Part shown: one piece after another, positions 1 to 9,170 of the stretch | How the letters are laid out: each line of letters begins with the position of its first letter | Numbering within the stretch: the first letter of the stretch is position 1 | Source of the DNA: Gemmatimonadales bacterium UBA7889 | Lineage (GTDB): Bacteria; Gemmatimonadota; Gemmatimonadetes; Longimicrobiales; Gaopeijiaceae | Direction of reading: 5' to 3' | DNA: 26,675 bases | Assembly (NCBI GenBank): GCA_002501085.1 | Contig: DLRL01000012.1 | Location: 1-26,675, forward strand | Notes under the pieces: model-generated | Databases searched by the model: none | What the model saw: the letters and a program-made list of their open reading frames with translations, nothing else | What the model was told of the DNA's origin: nothing | Program-made: the position numbers and the translations under genes

Positions 1-1250
1 TTCATATCCGTAGGCTTTCCCTCCCGTAGGCATTTCACCAACCGGTAATCCTCTATGAAATCCATACCTCCATGCCCGGCCCCCTCTGACTGCTCCTCCA
101 GATCTTTCCACAGTGGATGATCATACTTGTCTCGCAAATCCATCCAATCCTGCCACTCGTGTCCGGGGCTCATGCCTTCGATATGCACCCGGTGAGGATA
201 GCCCTGAAATAGCCCCTTAGTCCCCTGGACCATATGAATCCGCGAATACGGCCGGGGAAGGTTTGTGTCATGACTGAGATAAATCGTTCGACCCCGGACT
301 GTTTTGATCATCGTCGTGTTCACATCACCAAGGACATAACGCTCTCTACGCTTCAGGTGATTCTCGGGGTAGTTAGCCATCGCCCATTCTTGTAATCCCT
401 GTGATGGCGAGCTCATTGACACAAGATATTCAAACTGATCTCCACGATTGATATCCATCACATTGGCCACTGGACCCAGGCCGTGAGTTGGGTAGAGGTT
501 ACCATCTCGTACCATGGAGTGCGCACGCCGCCAGAGGCCCTCTCCGACCTCAGAGAACTTGATCTCTCTAAGATCGTGTAGATACCCGCACTCGGCATGA
601 AGTATATCCCCGAACAAGCCCAAGCGGGCCATATGGAAAACCATCATCTCAGGACGGTCATAGTTACAATTTTCCATCATAACGCAGTGCTTGCGGTATT
701 TTTCAGCATACTCGACAAGTCTCCAACAGTCATCCGTCGTGTATGTGGCAGGGACCTCGGTGGCAGCATGCTTTCCGTTCTCCATCGCAGATACGCACAC
801 TGGCACATGCCATTCCCACGGTGTGGCAGTGAACACAAGATCCAGGTCTTCAGTCTCGCACATGCGAACAAAGTCTGTCTCGTGACGGCCGTACATCGCC
901 GGCGGTGCTCGACCATCGTCGGTCACCCAACTCGAGACTTCCTCATTGCGTGCTGAGTCGATATCACAGAGAGCTACAATCTCAATGCCTTCAAGCCCGA
1001 GAAAGTTCCTGACATGGGCTCCCCCCATTCCTCCCACACCTACAAAGCCAACACGCACAATATCGATAGGATCTGCAGCAAATGGCTTGACGGGAGCCGG
1101 GCCTAAATCAGGGCGTTGCTGTTGGTGGTCAAGATCCGCCGCAGCCGGTGTAGGAGAAAGTCCTGACGCCGCACCAAGTCCAAGGCCAGCCGCGCCAAGC
1201 TTGAGGAGTTCGCGTCGACCGAAGAAATCTGAATTATTGGGATCACTCAT
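1..1250 (-). CDS. GH109-like Gfo/Idh/MocA family protein with Tat signal (3' end outside window)
   Basis: Read on the minus strand from ATG at 1250, the frame stays open to the left edge (about 416 residues visible), so the C-terminus is missing. The N-terminus has a twin-arginine motif (FFGRRELLKLG, R12/R13) followed by an Ala/Gly/Leu-rich stretch, consistent with Tat export of a prefolded NAD-binding protein. A Rossmann motif GVGGMG lies at 71-76 (VGFVGVGGMGG). Later motifs are TATPWEWHVPVC (141-152), AATEVPA, MMENCNYDR (191-199), ECGYLHDLR (220-228) and NLYPTHGLGPV (251-261). These match glycoside hydrolase family 109 proteins, which cleave glycosides (originally alpha-N-acetylgalactosaminides) by an NAD-dependent redox mechanism. 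The family call is firm; the actual sugar substrate is not readable, and many relatives have no known activity. An AGG lies about 7 nt before the ATG. It is divergent from the serine hydrolase at 1410. Confidence 0.85.
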   Translation of the reverse strand, partial: MSDPNNSDFFGRRELLKLGAAGLGLGAASGLSPTPAAADLDHQQQRPDLGPAPVKPFAADPIDIVRVGFVGVGGMGGAHVRNFLGLEGIEIVALCDIDSARNEEVSSWVTDDGRAPPAMYGRHETDFVRMCETEDLDLVFTATPWEWHVPVCVSAMENGKHAATEVPATYTTDDCWRLVEYAEKYRKHCVMMENCNYDRPEMMVFHMARLGLFGDILHAECGYLHDLREIKFSEVGEGLWRRAHSMVRDGNLYPTHGLGPVANVMDINRGDQFEYLVSMSSPSQGLQEWAMANYPENHLKRRERYVLGDVNTTMIKTVRGRTIYLSHDTNLPRPYSRIHMVQGTKGLFQGYPHRVHIEGMSPGHEWQDWMDLRDKYDHPLWKDLEEQSEGAGHGGMDFIEDYRLVKCLREGKPTDM

Positions 1251-1409
1251 TATTGACCTGGCTTTTCGGAGCTTATCAAGTAGTACTCAGCAAATTGAAT
1301 GGTGCTCTGGCAGAGCTCAAGACTAGCCGCTCTATACCTGACAGTAGCGCAATACCCTCTTGGTCCGCCAATTACATCCCCTGAGTACCCTCAGACTAAG
1401 GAATCCTTC

Positions 1410-2714
1410 ATGAACGCATGCAGACTTCGATGCCTCACCATCGCTATATCCCTTTTTCTGGCGACGGGGCTGCTATCGGCCCAAGAGTTTTCGAGGGCAA
1501 TACCCGAAGAGGTTGGCATGTCATCAGAGAGGCTAGGATACCTGACGACAGCGCTCGAGGAATATGTGGCCGAAGGACGCCTAGCAGGGGCTGTTACGAC
1601 CATCATACGTCGAGGTCAGGTCGTCTATAATGAGGCCGTAGGCTACAGGGATCGTGAAGAAAGCGAAGTGATGCAGTCTAATGCGATCTTCCGGATTGCG
1701 TCTCAGACCAAGGCACTGGTCAGCGTAGGCGTCATGATGCTCCAAGAGGAGGGTTTGCTCCATATTTCCAACCCAGTGGCAAGCTATCTGCCTGCTTTCA
1801 CGGAGACCACGGTCGGTGTCGCTCGTGAAGGAACAGAATATGATGTTGTTAAGGCCAATCGACCAATCACTATTCGAGACCTACTCACTCACACCGCAGG
1901 GATCTCCTATGGAACAGGAGCGGCTGGTAGCGCTTGGGCAGCAGCGGAGATCACTGGCTGGTACTTCGCACATCGTGCAGAACCGATCCGCCTCACCATT
2001 GACCGGATAGCTGATCTACCATTCACCACGCACCCCGGACAAGCTTGGGTTTACGGTTACAGCACTGACATCCTAGGTGCACTTGTCGAAGAAGTTTCAG
2101 GTATGCCGCTTGACGAGTTCATTAAGGATCGAATCACAGATCCACTGGGAATGCACGATACGCATTTCTATCTGCCACCCTCGAAGAGTCACCGTCTGGC
2201 AGCCGTTTATAACCTCCGCCGTGGAGAGACACTGCTGAGAGCACCCGAAGGCCCTGGTATGGAGACTCAAGGTCAATACGTGGAAGGTCCTCGTCAGAGC
2301 TTCTCCGGTGGAGCGGGCCTCCTCTCAACCACTCGAGACTACACTCGATTCCTGCAAATGCTGCTCAATGGAGGGTCACTTAATGGGACCCAGTTGTTAT
2401 CGACAGCTTCGGTCAACCTCATGACAGTGAATCATGTGGGAGACTTATACCGGGCACCCGGAATGGGATTCGGGCTGGGATTTTCAGTTCGGGAAGATGT
2501 CGCCGCGTCTGGGGCCCCTGGCTCCATCGGGGAATTTGGTTGGGGTGGTGCCTACCACTCCACCTACTGGGTGGATCCTGTGGAACAACTCATCGTAGTG
2601 TATTTAACTCAAGTAATCCCAGCGTCCGGACTCGACGACCACTCCAATATAAGAAGCTTGATCTATTCAGCGATCACTGAACAAACGCCATTTCTTCCAG
2701 CACCTCAGCGTTAG
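1410..2714 (+). CDS. Secreted beta-lactamase-fold serine hydrolase (class C/esterase type)
   Basis: 434 aa. ATG 1410 is preferred over an upstream in-frame start at 1299 because AAGGA sits 7 nt before it and the protein then begins with a normal signal peptide (hydrophobic LTIAISLFLATGLLSA, likely cut after SA at about 24). The serine beta-lactamase/D-Ala-D-Ala peptidase fold is shown by the catalytic SQTK (S98, K101), the family block LLTHTAGISYG (158-168) and WVYGYSTDILG, where Y215 aligns with the Tyr of the Y-x-N motif and the Asn position is Tyr. GGAGLLSTTRDYTRFLQMLLNGG-type and GWGGAYHSTYWVDP blocks follow near the C-terminus. Proteins of this type are usually esterases or D-amino-acid peptidases rather than true beta-lactamases. 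It acts in the periplasm or outside the cell. The substrate is unknown. It stands alone, converging on the amidohydrolase. Confidence 0.93.
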   Translation: MNACRLRCLTIAISLFLATGLLSAQEFSRAIPEEVGMSSERLGYLTTALEEYVAEGRLAGAVTTIIRRGQVVYNEAVGYRDREESEVMQSNAIFRIASQTKALVSVGVMMLQEEGLLHISNPVASYLPAFTETTVGVAREGTEYDVVKANRPITIRDLLTHTAGISYGTGAAGSAWAAAEITGWYFAHRAEPIRLTIDRIADLPFTTHPGQAWVYGYSTDILGALVEEVSGMPLDEFIKDRITDPLGMHDTHFYLPPSKSHRLAAVYNLRRGETLLRAPEGPGMETQGQYVEGPRQSFSGGAGLLSTTRDYTRFLQMLLNGGSLNGTQLLSTASVNLMTVNHVGDLYRAPGMGFGLGFSVREDVAASGAPGSIGEFGWGGAYHSTYWVDPVEQLIVVYLTQVIPASGLDDHSNIRSLIYSAITEQTPFLPAPQR

Positions 2715-2731
2715 GTGGTAACCATCCCCAG

Positions 2732-2750
2732 AAAAAATTCCAACGGAATT
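2732..2750 (-). terminator. Probable intrinsic terminator after the amidohydrolase
   Basis: In the 40-nt gap between two convergent genes, AATTCC (2736-2741), loop AAC and GGAATT (2745-2750) form a perfect 6-bp hairpin. On the minus strand it runs directly into a run of six Ts (complement of 2732-2737), as expected for Rho-independent termination of the amidohydrolase transcript. The stem is short and AT-rich, so strength is uncertain. On the plus strand there is no following T-run. Confidence 0.5.
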
Positions 2751-2754
2751 ATCA

Positions 2755-3735
2755 TCAACCTAAACTGAGAATCCGGGCTGCATTCTCACCAAGAATCTTC
2801 TCTTTTTCGCCCTCGGATAAATCAAGAGTGGTTACGCTAGATATCATCTTGTCGAGACTCCCGATCATGTGAGGATAGTCCGAGCCAGCGACTAGGTGAT
2901 CAACGCCGGCGAATTCAATAGCAAGCCTCAGGCAGGCGTCATCGAAATTCACGGTATCGTAATAGAAACCCCGCAGTTGCTCGCTAGGAAGTACGCTGCA
3001 GTATTCTCGACATTCAGGATACGCCTCAAACCCTCGGTCGAACCGTTCGGCTAGATACGGTACGGCGCCCCCGAGATGGGCTAACACCCAAGTGATTTTC
3101 GGAAATTGCTCTACGACACCGGAATAAATCAGCCCTGCTGCTGCAAGTGTGGTGTCCATTAGAAAGCCGACCATTGGCATAAGCATGAAGCGCTCCATGA
3201 CCTCCACTCCGACAGGATAAGTCGGGTGTATGTAGATCACTGCTTCCGCTTCATTGAGTCGCTCGTAAACTGGCCAAAAATGTTTCTCGTGGAGCGGGAC
3301 ACCGCTTGCGTTAGAAAGAAGCATTACACCGGGAAGACCCAACTCCCCAACTACGCGCTCTGCTTCCTCAGCTGCAGCTTCAGGTGCGTTCATAGGTAAG
3401 GTGCCCAACGAGGTAAATCGGTCCGTCCGAGCACGACATGCAGAGGCGAAAGCATTATTCACGACCTGGCAGAGTTCGACAGCCCGCTCTGGAGTCTCAA
3501 TGCTCGTTCCTGGGGCCGTGAACGTAATTACCTGCATTTGGATCTCTGCCTCATCAAGGACACGTTCACGAACGTTCAGATCCCGGTGGCCTGGAACGAT
3601 CACATTGTAGTCACCAGGAGAGTGCAGAACTGGATTCCCATCACGATCAGTGGTAACCCTGAAGTGGCTGCCCCCCTTACTCAGGGCATCAAGGTACTCC
3701 GGCGGAAAATAGTGGTTGTGGAAGTCGAGAATCAT
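2755..3735 (-). CDS. Amidohydrolase family 2 (ACMSD-like, COG2159) metal-dependent hydrolase/decarboxylase
   Basis: 326 aa from ATG 3735. This start is chosen over one 70 codons upstream because GGAAAG lies 5 nt before it and the protein then begins exactly at the first strand of the TIM barrel (MILDFHNHYFP). Metal-site residues of the superfamily are visible: H6-x-H8, H170 (YIHPTYP), H220 (VLAHLGG) and D286 (AGSDYPH). The RFDRG and GENAARIL blocks are typical of the ACMSD/gamma-resorcylate decarboxylase group, which decarboxylate or hydrate aromatic and muconate-type acids in the cytoplasm. The chemistry (non-oxidative decarboxylation versus hydrolysis) cannot be settled from sequence alone. 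No aromatic-degradation genes lie beside it. It is divergent from the APC-USP permease, with an 89-nt gap. Confidence 0.92.
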   Translation of the reverse strand: MILDFHNHYFPPEYLDALSKGGSHFRVTTDRDGNPVLHSPGDYNVIVPGHRDLNVRERVLDEAEIQMQVITFTAPGTSIETPERAVELCQVVNNAFASACRARTDRFTSLGTLPMNAPEAAAEEAERVVGELGLPGVMLLSNASGVPLHEKHFWPVYERLNEAEAVIYIHPTYPVGVEVMERFMLMPMVGFLMDTTLAAAGLIYSGVVEQFPKITWVLAHLGGAVPYLAERFDRGFEAYPECREYCSVLPSEQLRGFYYDTVNFDDACLRLAIEFAGVDHLVAGSDYPHMIGSLDKMISSVTTLDLSEGEKEKILGENAARILSLG

Positions 3736-3824
3736 CAATCTTTCCAGGCAAGGTAGCTCAAGAGAATTCGAAGCTATAAGCTCAGCTCGCTTCTCAGGCC
3801 AGAGGTTAGAATTTCTTTCAAGCA

Positions 3825-6164
3825 GTGCCGTCTTGCAGTTCAAGGGAAGAGACGGCATCCTCCAGCCCCGTGAACTCCAAAGCCGCAAGCTCACCAGTAG
3901 GTGAACCGACGTTTGCCCGAAATCTTGGGCTGTTCGACGCCACAATGATCGGTGTCGGCGCGATGATTGGAGCTGGGATCTTCGTACTTACTGGGATCGC
4001 CGCAGGCGAGTCCGGACCGGCTTCAATTCTCGCGTTCGCACTGAATGGAGTCGTAACACTTCTCACGGCCTTTGCTTATGCAGAACTGGCTTCTGCGATT
4101 CCGGAGGCTGGAGGAGGCTACGCTTTTGTGCGCAGAGCATTCCCTGGCGCAGTCGGATTCACTGCTGGTTGGATGTTATGGTTTGCTTATACGGTCGCGT
4201 GTTCACTCTACGCTCTGGGATTCGCCGGATACTTCTGGGAATTCTTCCTCAAGTATATACCCGGCTTCGCCGATGCATCGTTTGCTCTCATGGGAGAACA
4301 TGCTCCATATCTCTTTGTAACCGTTGTGATTGGGGGACTTTTCATCCGCCTCAACATTCGAGGCGCTGAAGTCACAGGGATGGCAGAGAATATCCTGACG
4401 GTTACCAAGCTCTTCATACTCTTAGTGTTCGTGGCATACGGTCTTGGAGCTGTGATCGATGCACCACCACAACAGGTAACAAACTCGTTCAATCCATTCT
4501 TTCCCGAGGGTATGGGCGGGGTGATCGTCGCAATGGGCCTCACTTTCATAGCATTCGAGGGCTATGACCTTATCGCTACGGTCGCCGAAGAGATCAAGGA
4601 ACCTGAAAAGAACATACCAAGGGCTACGTTCATCTCTCTGGGAATCACAGTAGTCATGTACTTGCTGATTCTCTTCGTAGCACTCGCCGCCGTGACTCCA
4701 GAGAGTGGTGAGCCTTCATGGCGCTTCCTTGGAGACTACGGCGAAACAGCTATCGTGCGCGCTGCCGAAGGCTTTATGCCCGCGTTTGGTGTTGGAGTAA
4801 TCGTCTTCGGAGGTCTACTGAGTACCATGTCAGCCCTCAACGCCACAATCTTGGCATCGTCCCGGGTTGCATTCTCGATGGGCCGGGACCGATTGCTACC
4901 AAAAGCCGTGGGGACCATCCACCCAGTTCGGCGCACACCTCATATTGCGATTCTCTTAAGCGGTGCAGTTCTGCTCTTAATGGCGCTGACTCTTCCAATT
5001 GAAGCAGTCGGCTCTGCTGCAAGTCTGATTTTCTTGCTGACTTTTGCTATGGTGAACCTCTCGGTCATCGTGCTACGCCGAAAGGCACCAGACCTGCCAA
5101 GACAATACAAGGTTCCACTCTATCCGGTTGTTCCCATCCTCGGCATCATTCTCAATGTTTTTCTCGCGGTATACCAATTCAATTTCCAACCGCTCGCTTG
5201 GTACGTGACCATTGGCTGGGTTCTCGTAGGTCTGGTGCTTTACTATGCCTATTCTGAGAAGCAAACTGCAACGGACAAACCTCAGGTCCTAGAAACATCC
5301 TTACCACCTGTCGCAGCTATACAGGACACGGTGGTGGTGCCACTCCACAATCGAGACAACATCGGCATTCTACTTGACTATGCGGAAGTAATTGCTGACA
5401 AGAGGGAGAAACCCTTAGTAGGATTTTCAGTTGTTGAGGTACCGCGGCAGCTCCCAATCCACCAAGGCTTGCGCTTCACACATCATCGGGAAGGCCTTTT
5501 GAGAGCGGCCCGTGAAGAGGCCAGAGATCGAAACATTGAGATCGAGACTGATCTGATGATCGCCCATCAAGCCTCAGATGGGATTCTATCGGGTGCAAGC
5601 CGATACGGAGCTGACTTCATGGTCATGGGGTGGAAAGGTTACACCGATACCCGTGATCGAATTTTCGGAGAGGTTGCGGATCAGGTCATCAGGAACTCCC
5701 CCTGTGACCTCGCAATGTTGAAGGTTGAGAATCACGAACGTCCGAAACGCTGTCTCTTCCCTACCACAGGCGGTACACATAATCGACTGGCAGCTGAGAT
5801 TTTAAATGTGCTCGCACCAGCATTTGGCATGTCTGTCACAGCATGTTATGTCGTGCCACCTAATGCATCCCAAGCACAGCTTGCACGCGCAGATAGGCGG
5901 CTCGGTAAAACACTGGACCGTCTCGAGTTGGACTTGCCAGTAAATCGGAGAGTGATTGAGTCTCCATCTATCGCTGGCGGTATTGCGAAGGAGAGCGTTG
6001 AATACGACTTAGTCGTTCTAGGCTCAACCCGTGATCGATTTATAAGGCAACTCATGTTCGGAGAAATACCGACGAAGGTAGCCCGTTACTCTCCGGCATC
6101 CGTGCTTGTACTTCGCCGCTATGAAGGCCGGATGCGATCTCTCCTAAAGCGGGCATTCGGTTAG
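3825..6164 (+). CDS. APC-superfamily amino acid permease fused to two USP domains
   Basis: 779 aa with a GTG start; the exact start is uncertain because no good SD is seen. Residues about 33-450 are an APC permease: GVGAMIGAGIFVLTG in TM1, then about 12 hydrophobic segments, with EEIKEPEKNIPRA and the TM6-type block GLTFIAFEGYDLIATVAEE. This is followed by two universal stress protein domains, about 502-637 (VVVPLHNR...) and about 638-770 (CLFPTTGG...). USP domains normally bind ATP through G-2x-G-9x-G(S/T). The first has GWKG-9x-GE, so the final Ser/Thr is Glu; the second starts GSTR and also ends FGE, so neither shows the canonical motif. The permease probably imports an amino acid with the USPs as a cytoplasmic regulatory module. 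The ligand and substrate are unknown. Confidence 0.92.
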   Translation: MPSCSSREETASSSPVNSKAASSPVGEPTFARNLGLFDATMIGVGAMIGAGIFVLTGIAAGESGPASILAFALNGVVTLLTAFAYAELASAIPEAGGGYAFVRRAFPGAVGFTAGWMLWFAYTVACSLYALGFAGYFWEFFLKYIPGFADASFALMGEHAPYLFVTVVIGGLFIRLNIRGAEVTGMAENILTVTKLFILLVFVAYGLGAVIDAPPQQVTNSFNPFFPEGMGGVIVAMGLTFIAFEGYDLIATVAEEIKEPEKNIPRATFISLGITVVMYLLILFVALAAVTPESGEPSWRFLGDYGETAIVRAAEGFMPAFGVGVIVFGGLLSTMSALNATILASSRVAFSMGRDRLLPKAVGTIHPVRRTPHIAILLSGAVLLLMALTLPIEAVGSAASLIFLLTFAMVNLSVIVLRRKAPDLPRQYKVPLYPVVPILGIILNVFLAVYQFNFQPLAWYVTIGWVLVGLVLYYAYSEKQTATDKPQVLETSLPPVAAIQDTVVVPLHNRDNIGILLDYAEVIADKREKPLVGFSVVEVPRQLPIHQGLRFTHHREGLLRAAREEARDRNIEIETDLMIAHQASDGILSGASRYGADFMVMGWKGYTDTRDRIFGEVADQVIRNSPCDLAMLKVENHERPKRCLFPTTGGTHNRLAAEILNVLAPAFGMSVTACYVVPPNASQAQLARADRRLGKTLDRLELDLPVNRRVIESPSIAGGIAKESVEYDLVVLGSTRDRFIRQLMFGEIPTKVARYSPASVLVLRRYEGRMRSLLKRAFG

Positions 6165-6251
6165 AAGTGCAAGGCAAGAATATGCCAGCTATCTAGGTGG
6201 TTGAACCTTTAAAAATTCCAAGAATCTTTAGTGGAGAGCAAAGTCGATCGG

Positions 6252-7592
6252 TTATAGGTCCTGGGTTTTGCGGGTCCATACTATGTACACTGGCCAACCG
6301 AGAAGAACGAATCCAAGACCCTTTAGGCTCTCTAGTGGGTCAGTCAGAAATTGGTTCCCAACAATACCAAAAGCAGCTACTACAAAAATGATCGGCACCC
6401 AAGGGTACCCCCACATTTCGTAGTCACGCGTTACTTCTGGGCGTTTGCGTAACAGGATAAGACCCAAAGCCATCATCCCAAAAAAGATCCACTCCGTGTA
6501 GATCACCCTGGTAAACAGGGAACGGTATGTGCCAGTTAAAGCGAGTACACTAGCCCAGATCGCCTGCAGGAGAATCGCTCTGTGGGGTGTCCCATATTCT
6601 TGGTGAACCGCCCCGAACCACTTGAATAACAAACCATCTCTGGCCATTGCGAAGTAGACCCGAGGTCCTGCGAGAACAATGCCGGAGAGTGCTCCAAACG
6701 TTGAGAAGACAACTAGGGCTGACATTGCAGCACCACCGCCTCTACCGAAGACTGCATCCGCTGCATCCGCCGCGACACGATCTGATGAAGCGACCGTCTC
6801 CATCGGCAGTACATACAAGTAGACTGCATTCAGGAGGATGTAGCAGCCCGTAACAATAAGCGTACCCAAGACAAGAGCTTTGGGAATCGTGCTGCGCGGC
6901 TCTTTAGTCTCCTCAGCGTTATAGGTGACCATATGCCAGCCACCGAAAGCGAAGAGGCCAGCAGCCAAAGCAAGCCCGAAATCCCGAGCCGTGTAACTCC
7001 CCGGTGTGGCAGTACGAGAGGCTTCCACCGCGACTTCGTGTGCCGTGCCACCAAACAAAAAACAGAGAACCACGATTATCAAGATTGCTAGAAGCTTACC
7101 AGCTGTGATCGCAGCCTGGAGGATGCTTCCATGCTTTACCCCTACGTAGTTGATAAGGCTAAGTAGCAAGATTGTAACAACAGCCACTACCCGCTGGCCT
7201 AAGTCGCCAAGCTCCACGAAGAAGCTGAGATACCTCGCACATACCACTGCAATCGCCGCAACGATTCCGGAGTGCATAATCCAAAACATCGCCCAACCCC
7301 AGAGGAAGCCTACAGCGGGCGAGAAGGCTTCCCGAAGGTACGCATATACCCCACCAGCCTCAGGGAATGTGCTCGCCAATTCTGCGCATACTAGAGCCCC
7401 AAAAAGGGTGAGTACCCCACATACCAGCCAAACAGCATAAATACCGGCAACAGTTGGCACTTGCCCGGTGATCTCAGACGGTTGAACAAAAATTGACGCA
7501 CCGATGATGGTGCCAACGACCATAGCCGTCGCTTGCTTCGGGCCAATCGCCCGCCTTAACCCCCTGGAGTAATTCTCCGGCAATGTGCTCAC
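6252..7592 (-). CDS. APC-superfamily amino acid permease (LAT/SLC7-like)
   Basis: 446 aa from a GTG at 7592. The next Met (residue 24) would cut into the conserved start LRRAIGPKQATAMVVGTIIG, so GTG is preferred although no clear SD precedes it. The TM1 block GTIIGASIFVQPSEI, the PEAGGVYAYLREAF block, AEETKEPRSTIPKA and GPRVYFAMARDGL mark an L-type amino acid transporter-like APC protein with about 12 helices; it lacks USP domains. It is last in the minus-strand run after the SulP gene (27-nt gap), so it is probably cotranscribed with the molybdoenzyme operon. If that operon handles sulfite, a permease for a sulfur-containing amino acid or sulfonate would fit, but nothing in the protein shows its substrate. 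Confidence 0.92.
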   Translation of the reverse strand: MSTLPENYSRGLRRAIGPKQATAMVVGTIIGASIFVQPSEITGQVPTVAGIYAVWLVCGVLTLFGALVCAELASTFPEAGGVYAYLREAFSPAVGFLWGWAMFWIMHSGIVAAIAVVCARYLSFFVELGDLGQRVVAVVTILLLSLINYVGVKHGSILQAAITAGKLLAILIIVVLCFLFGGTAHEVAVEASRTATPGSYTARDFGLALAAGLFAFGGWHMVTYNAEETKEPRSTIPKALVLGTLIVTGCYILLNAVYLYVLPMETVASSDRVAADAADAVFGRGGGAAMSALVVFSTFGALSGIVLAGPRVYFAMARDGLLFKWFGAVHQEYGTPHRAILLQAIWASVLALTGTYRSLFTRVIYTEWIFFGMMALGLILLRKRPEVTRDYEMWGYPWVPIIFVVAAFGIVGNQFLTDPLESLKGLGFVLLGWPVYIVWTRKTQDL

Positions 7593-7619
7593 CTATACGA
7601 GAAGAAGGTGATCTTTTTT

Positions 7620-9170
7620 TCAATCCCCATTCGGGATTGGATGCTGTATCGACTCAAGGCCCACAGCTTGTAGCACCCGATATGCATGCTCTGGGGCCCC
7701 CCTTATCTCCATCTTGAGCCCAGCGACCTGTGCTTGTTCAGCAATTCTAGCGATACCCTGCGCCGCAGTCAGATCAATCCTTCCCAAACCACCACAGTGT
7801 ACTATGATTCGCTTAACACCAGGCTCTTGAGCCAAACTCGATAACAGTGCGTCCTCAAGTGCTGGAGCTGATCCAAACCAGAGCACTCCCTTCGGCTGGA
7901 AATGAAGCTCCTCTCCCTCAATGCGAGTTTCGACGGCTGTGGAGAGTTCCCTCCACATATGTGCTGCTGTCGCCATGACTACGCCGAGTACAACAGCCTG
8001 TTCAATTCGCGGAGCTAGAATCAGCGTAAGCCCGAAAGTGCCCCAACCAACCATGCCTTGAGGTCCCGACATTGCCCATAGATTCATCAACTCTTTCACA
8101 CGGAAAAGCGGCCAAATCGCAGCGATCACAATCCCGGACAGGACGGCCTGCGGAAGCGGAGCCAAGACATACGCGAAAGGTAGAAAAACCAGAACCACAA
8201 AACCTGCGATGAGACCACTCCAACGGCTTCTAGCACCCGAAAGCCGATTGACACTGCTACGCGCGAAGGAACCTCCAACCGGTAATCCCCCTACAAGTCC
8301 CGCCGCAATGTTAGCCATTCCTTGACTTAGGAACTCTCGACTCGGATTCCAGCGCTGACGATCTTCATTGGCAAACACGCGGGCAATCGACGCAGAATCC
8401 GCAAAGCCTACCACAGCGATTACTGCTCCTGGTAAAAAGAGCGCCGGCAAACTGCTCCATGGTAAGTCAATAGAAACTGCTGGCAGGCCTACCGGTATCT
8501 CACCAACTATTGAGCCTTCATATCCAAAGATGATTGAAAAAAGGAAACCTCCTAGAGCAGCGATCAAGACACCTGGTACCAAAGTGTGTATAGCTCTTCC
8601 AATGACAATGATGATTACGGATGTCGCCGTAAGTGTTAAGGCTAGGAATTCCCATGAACTTGGATCTGATAGGGTTAAGACCGCCCCCCTAACCACACCG
8701 ACATCGGCGTCCGACACATCAACACCGAATGTTGAAGGAAGCCGTGCACACACAATCAGGATGGCAACTGCAGAGGTAAATCCAGTCATTACTGCGCGTG
8801 ACATCAGATAGCTGACCCATCCAGCTTTCAGCAGTCCTACCGCCAGGCGCACAAGCCCACATATCACAGCCAGCAAGGCTGCCAGGCTCGCGAATTCAGC
8901 CGTACCCGGTTCAGCGAGAGGGAGTAACGCGCCAAGCGTGAGCAAGGCAGTCATCGCAACAGGACCGGTTTGAAGATGGGGAGACGAAGCGTACAGTGCC
9001 GCCATAATTGGTGCGGCAGCCGCGGCGTATAAGCCATGATGGCTCGGAAGACCAGCTAGCTCAGCATATGCCATAGACCCTGGGATTAACATGAGTGCAA
9101 CCCCGAGTCCGGCTAAGACATCTCTGAACGAAAACTGGTGAGTAGGCTCAGCGAAAATGAAATTGGTCAA
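7620..9170 (-). CDS. SulP-family anion transporter with C-terminal STAS domain
   Basis: 516 aa. The N-terminal block FRDVLAGLGVALMLIPGSMAYAELAGLP with HHGLYAAAAAPI and LQTGPVAMTALLT is the SulP signature (TM1-3). GGLPVGGSFARSSVNRLSGARSRWSG is the conserved TM9-10 region. Residues from about 420 form a STAS domain (IIVHCGGLGRIDLTAAQGI). SulP proteins move sulfate, bicarbonate or dicarboxylates. The start appears to be TTG at 9170, overlapping the TGA of the upstream chaperone gene as TTGA; no SD is visible, so translational coupling is likely. Placement directly behind a sulfite-dehydrogenase-like set suggests sulfate or sulfite movement, for example export of sulfate formed in the cytoplasm. 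That role is inference; direction of transport cannot be read from sequence. Confidence 0.92.
   Translation of the reverse strand: MTNFIFAEPTHQFSFRDVLAGLGVALMLIPGSMAYAELAGLPSHHGLYAAAAAPIMAALYASSPHLQTGPVAMTALLTLGALLPLAEPGTAEFASLAALLAVICGLVRLAVGLLKAGWVSYLMSRAVMTGFTSAVAILIVCARLPSTFGVDVSDADVGVVRGAVLTLSDPSSWEFLALTLTATSVIIIVIGRAIHTLVPGVLIAALGGFLFSIIFGYEGSIVGEIPVGLPAVSIDLPWSSLPALFLPGAVIAVVGFADSASIARVFANEDRQRWNPSREFLSQGMANIAAGLVGGLPVGGSFARSSVNRLSGARSRWSGLIAGFVVLVFLPFAYVLAPLPQAVLSGIVIAAIWPLFRVKELMNLWAMSGPQGMVGWGTFGLTLILAPRIEQAVVLGVVMATAAHMWRELSTAVETRIEGEELHFQPKGVLWFGSAPALEDALLSSLAQEPGVKRIIVHCGGLGRIDLTAAQGIARIAEQAQVAGLKMEIRGAPEHAYRVLQAVGLESIQHPIPNGD

Noticed and set aside
1304..1316. GCTCTG-G-CAGAGC dyad in the GH109/serine hydrolase gap
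   Set aside because: A 6-bp dyad with a 1-nt centre is expected several times by chance in a window this long, and no promoter elements frame it.
946..1326. 126-codon open frame on + over the GH109-like gene start
   Set aside because: Pro/Ser-rich shadow of the Tat-signal region; the minus-strand frame carries the conserved motifs.
8368..8811. 147-codon open frame on + opposite the SulP gene
   Set aside because: It is antisense to a clear transporter gene, has a low-complexity Thr/Ala/Lys-rich translation and no recognisable motif.
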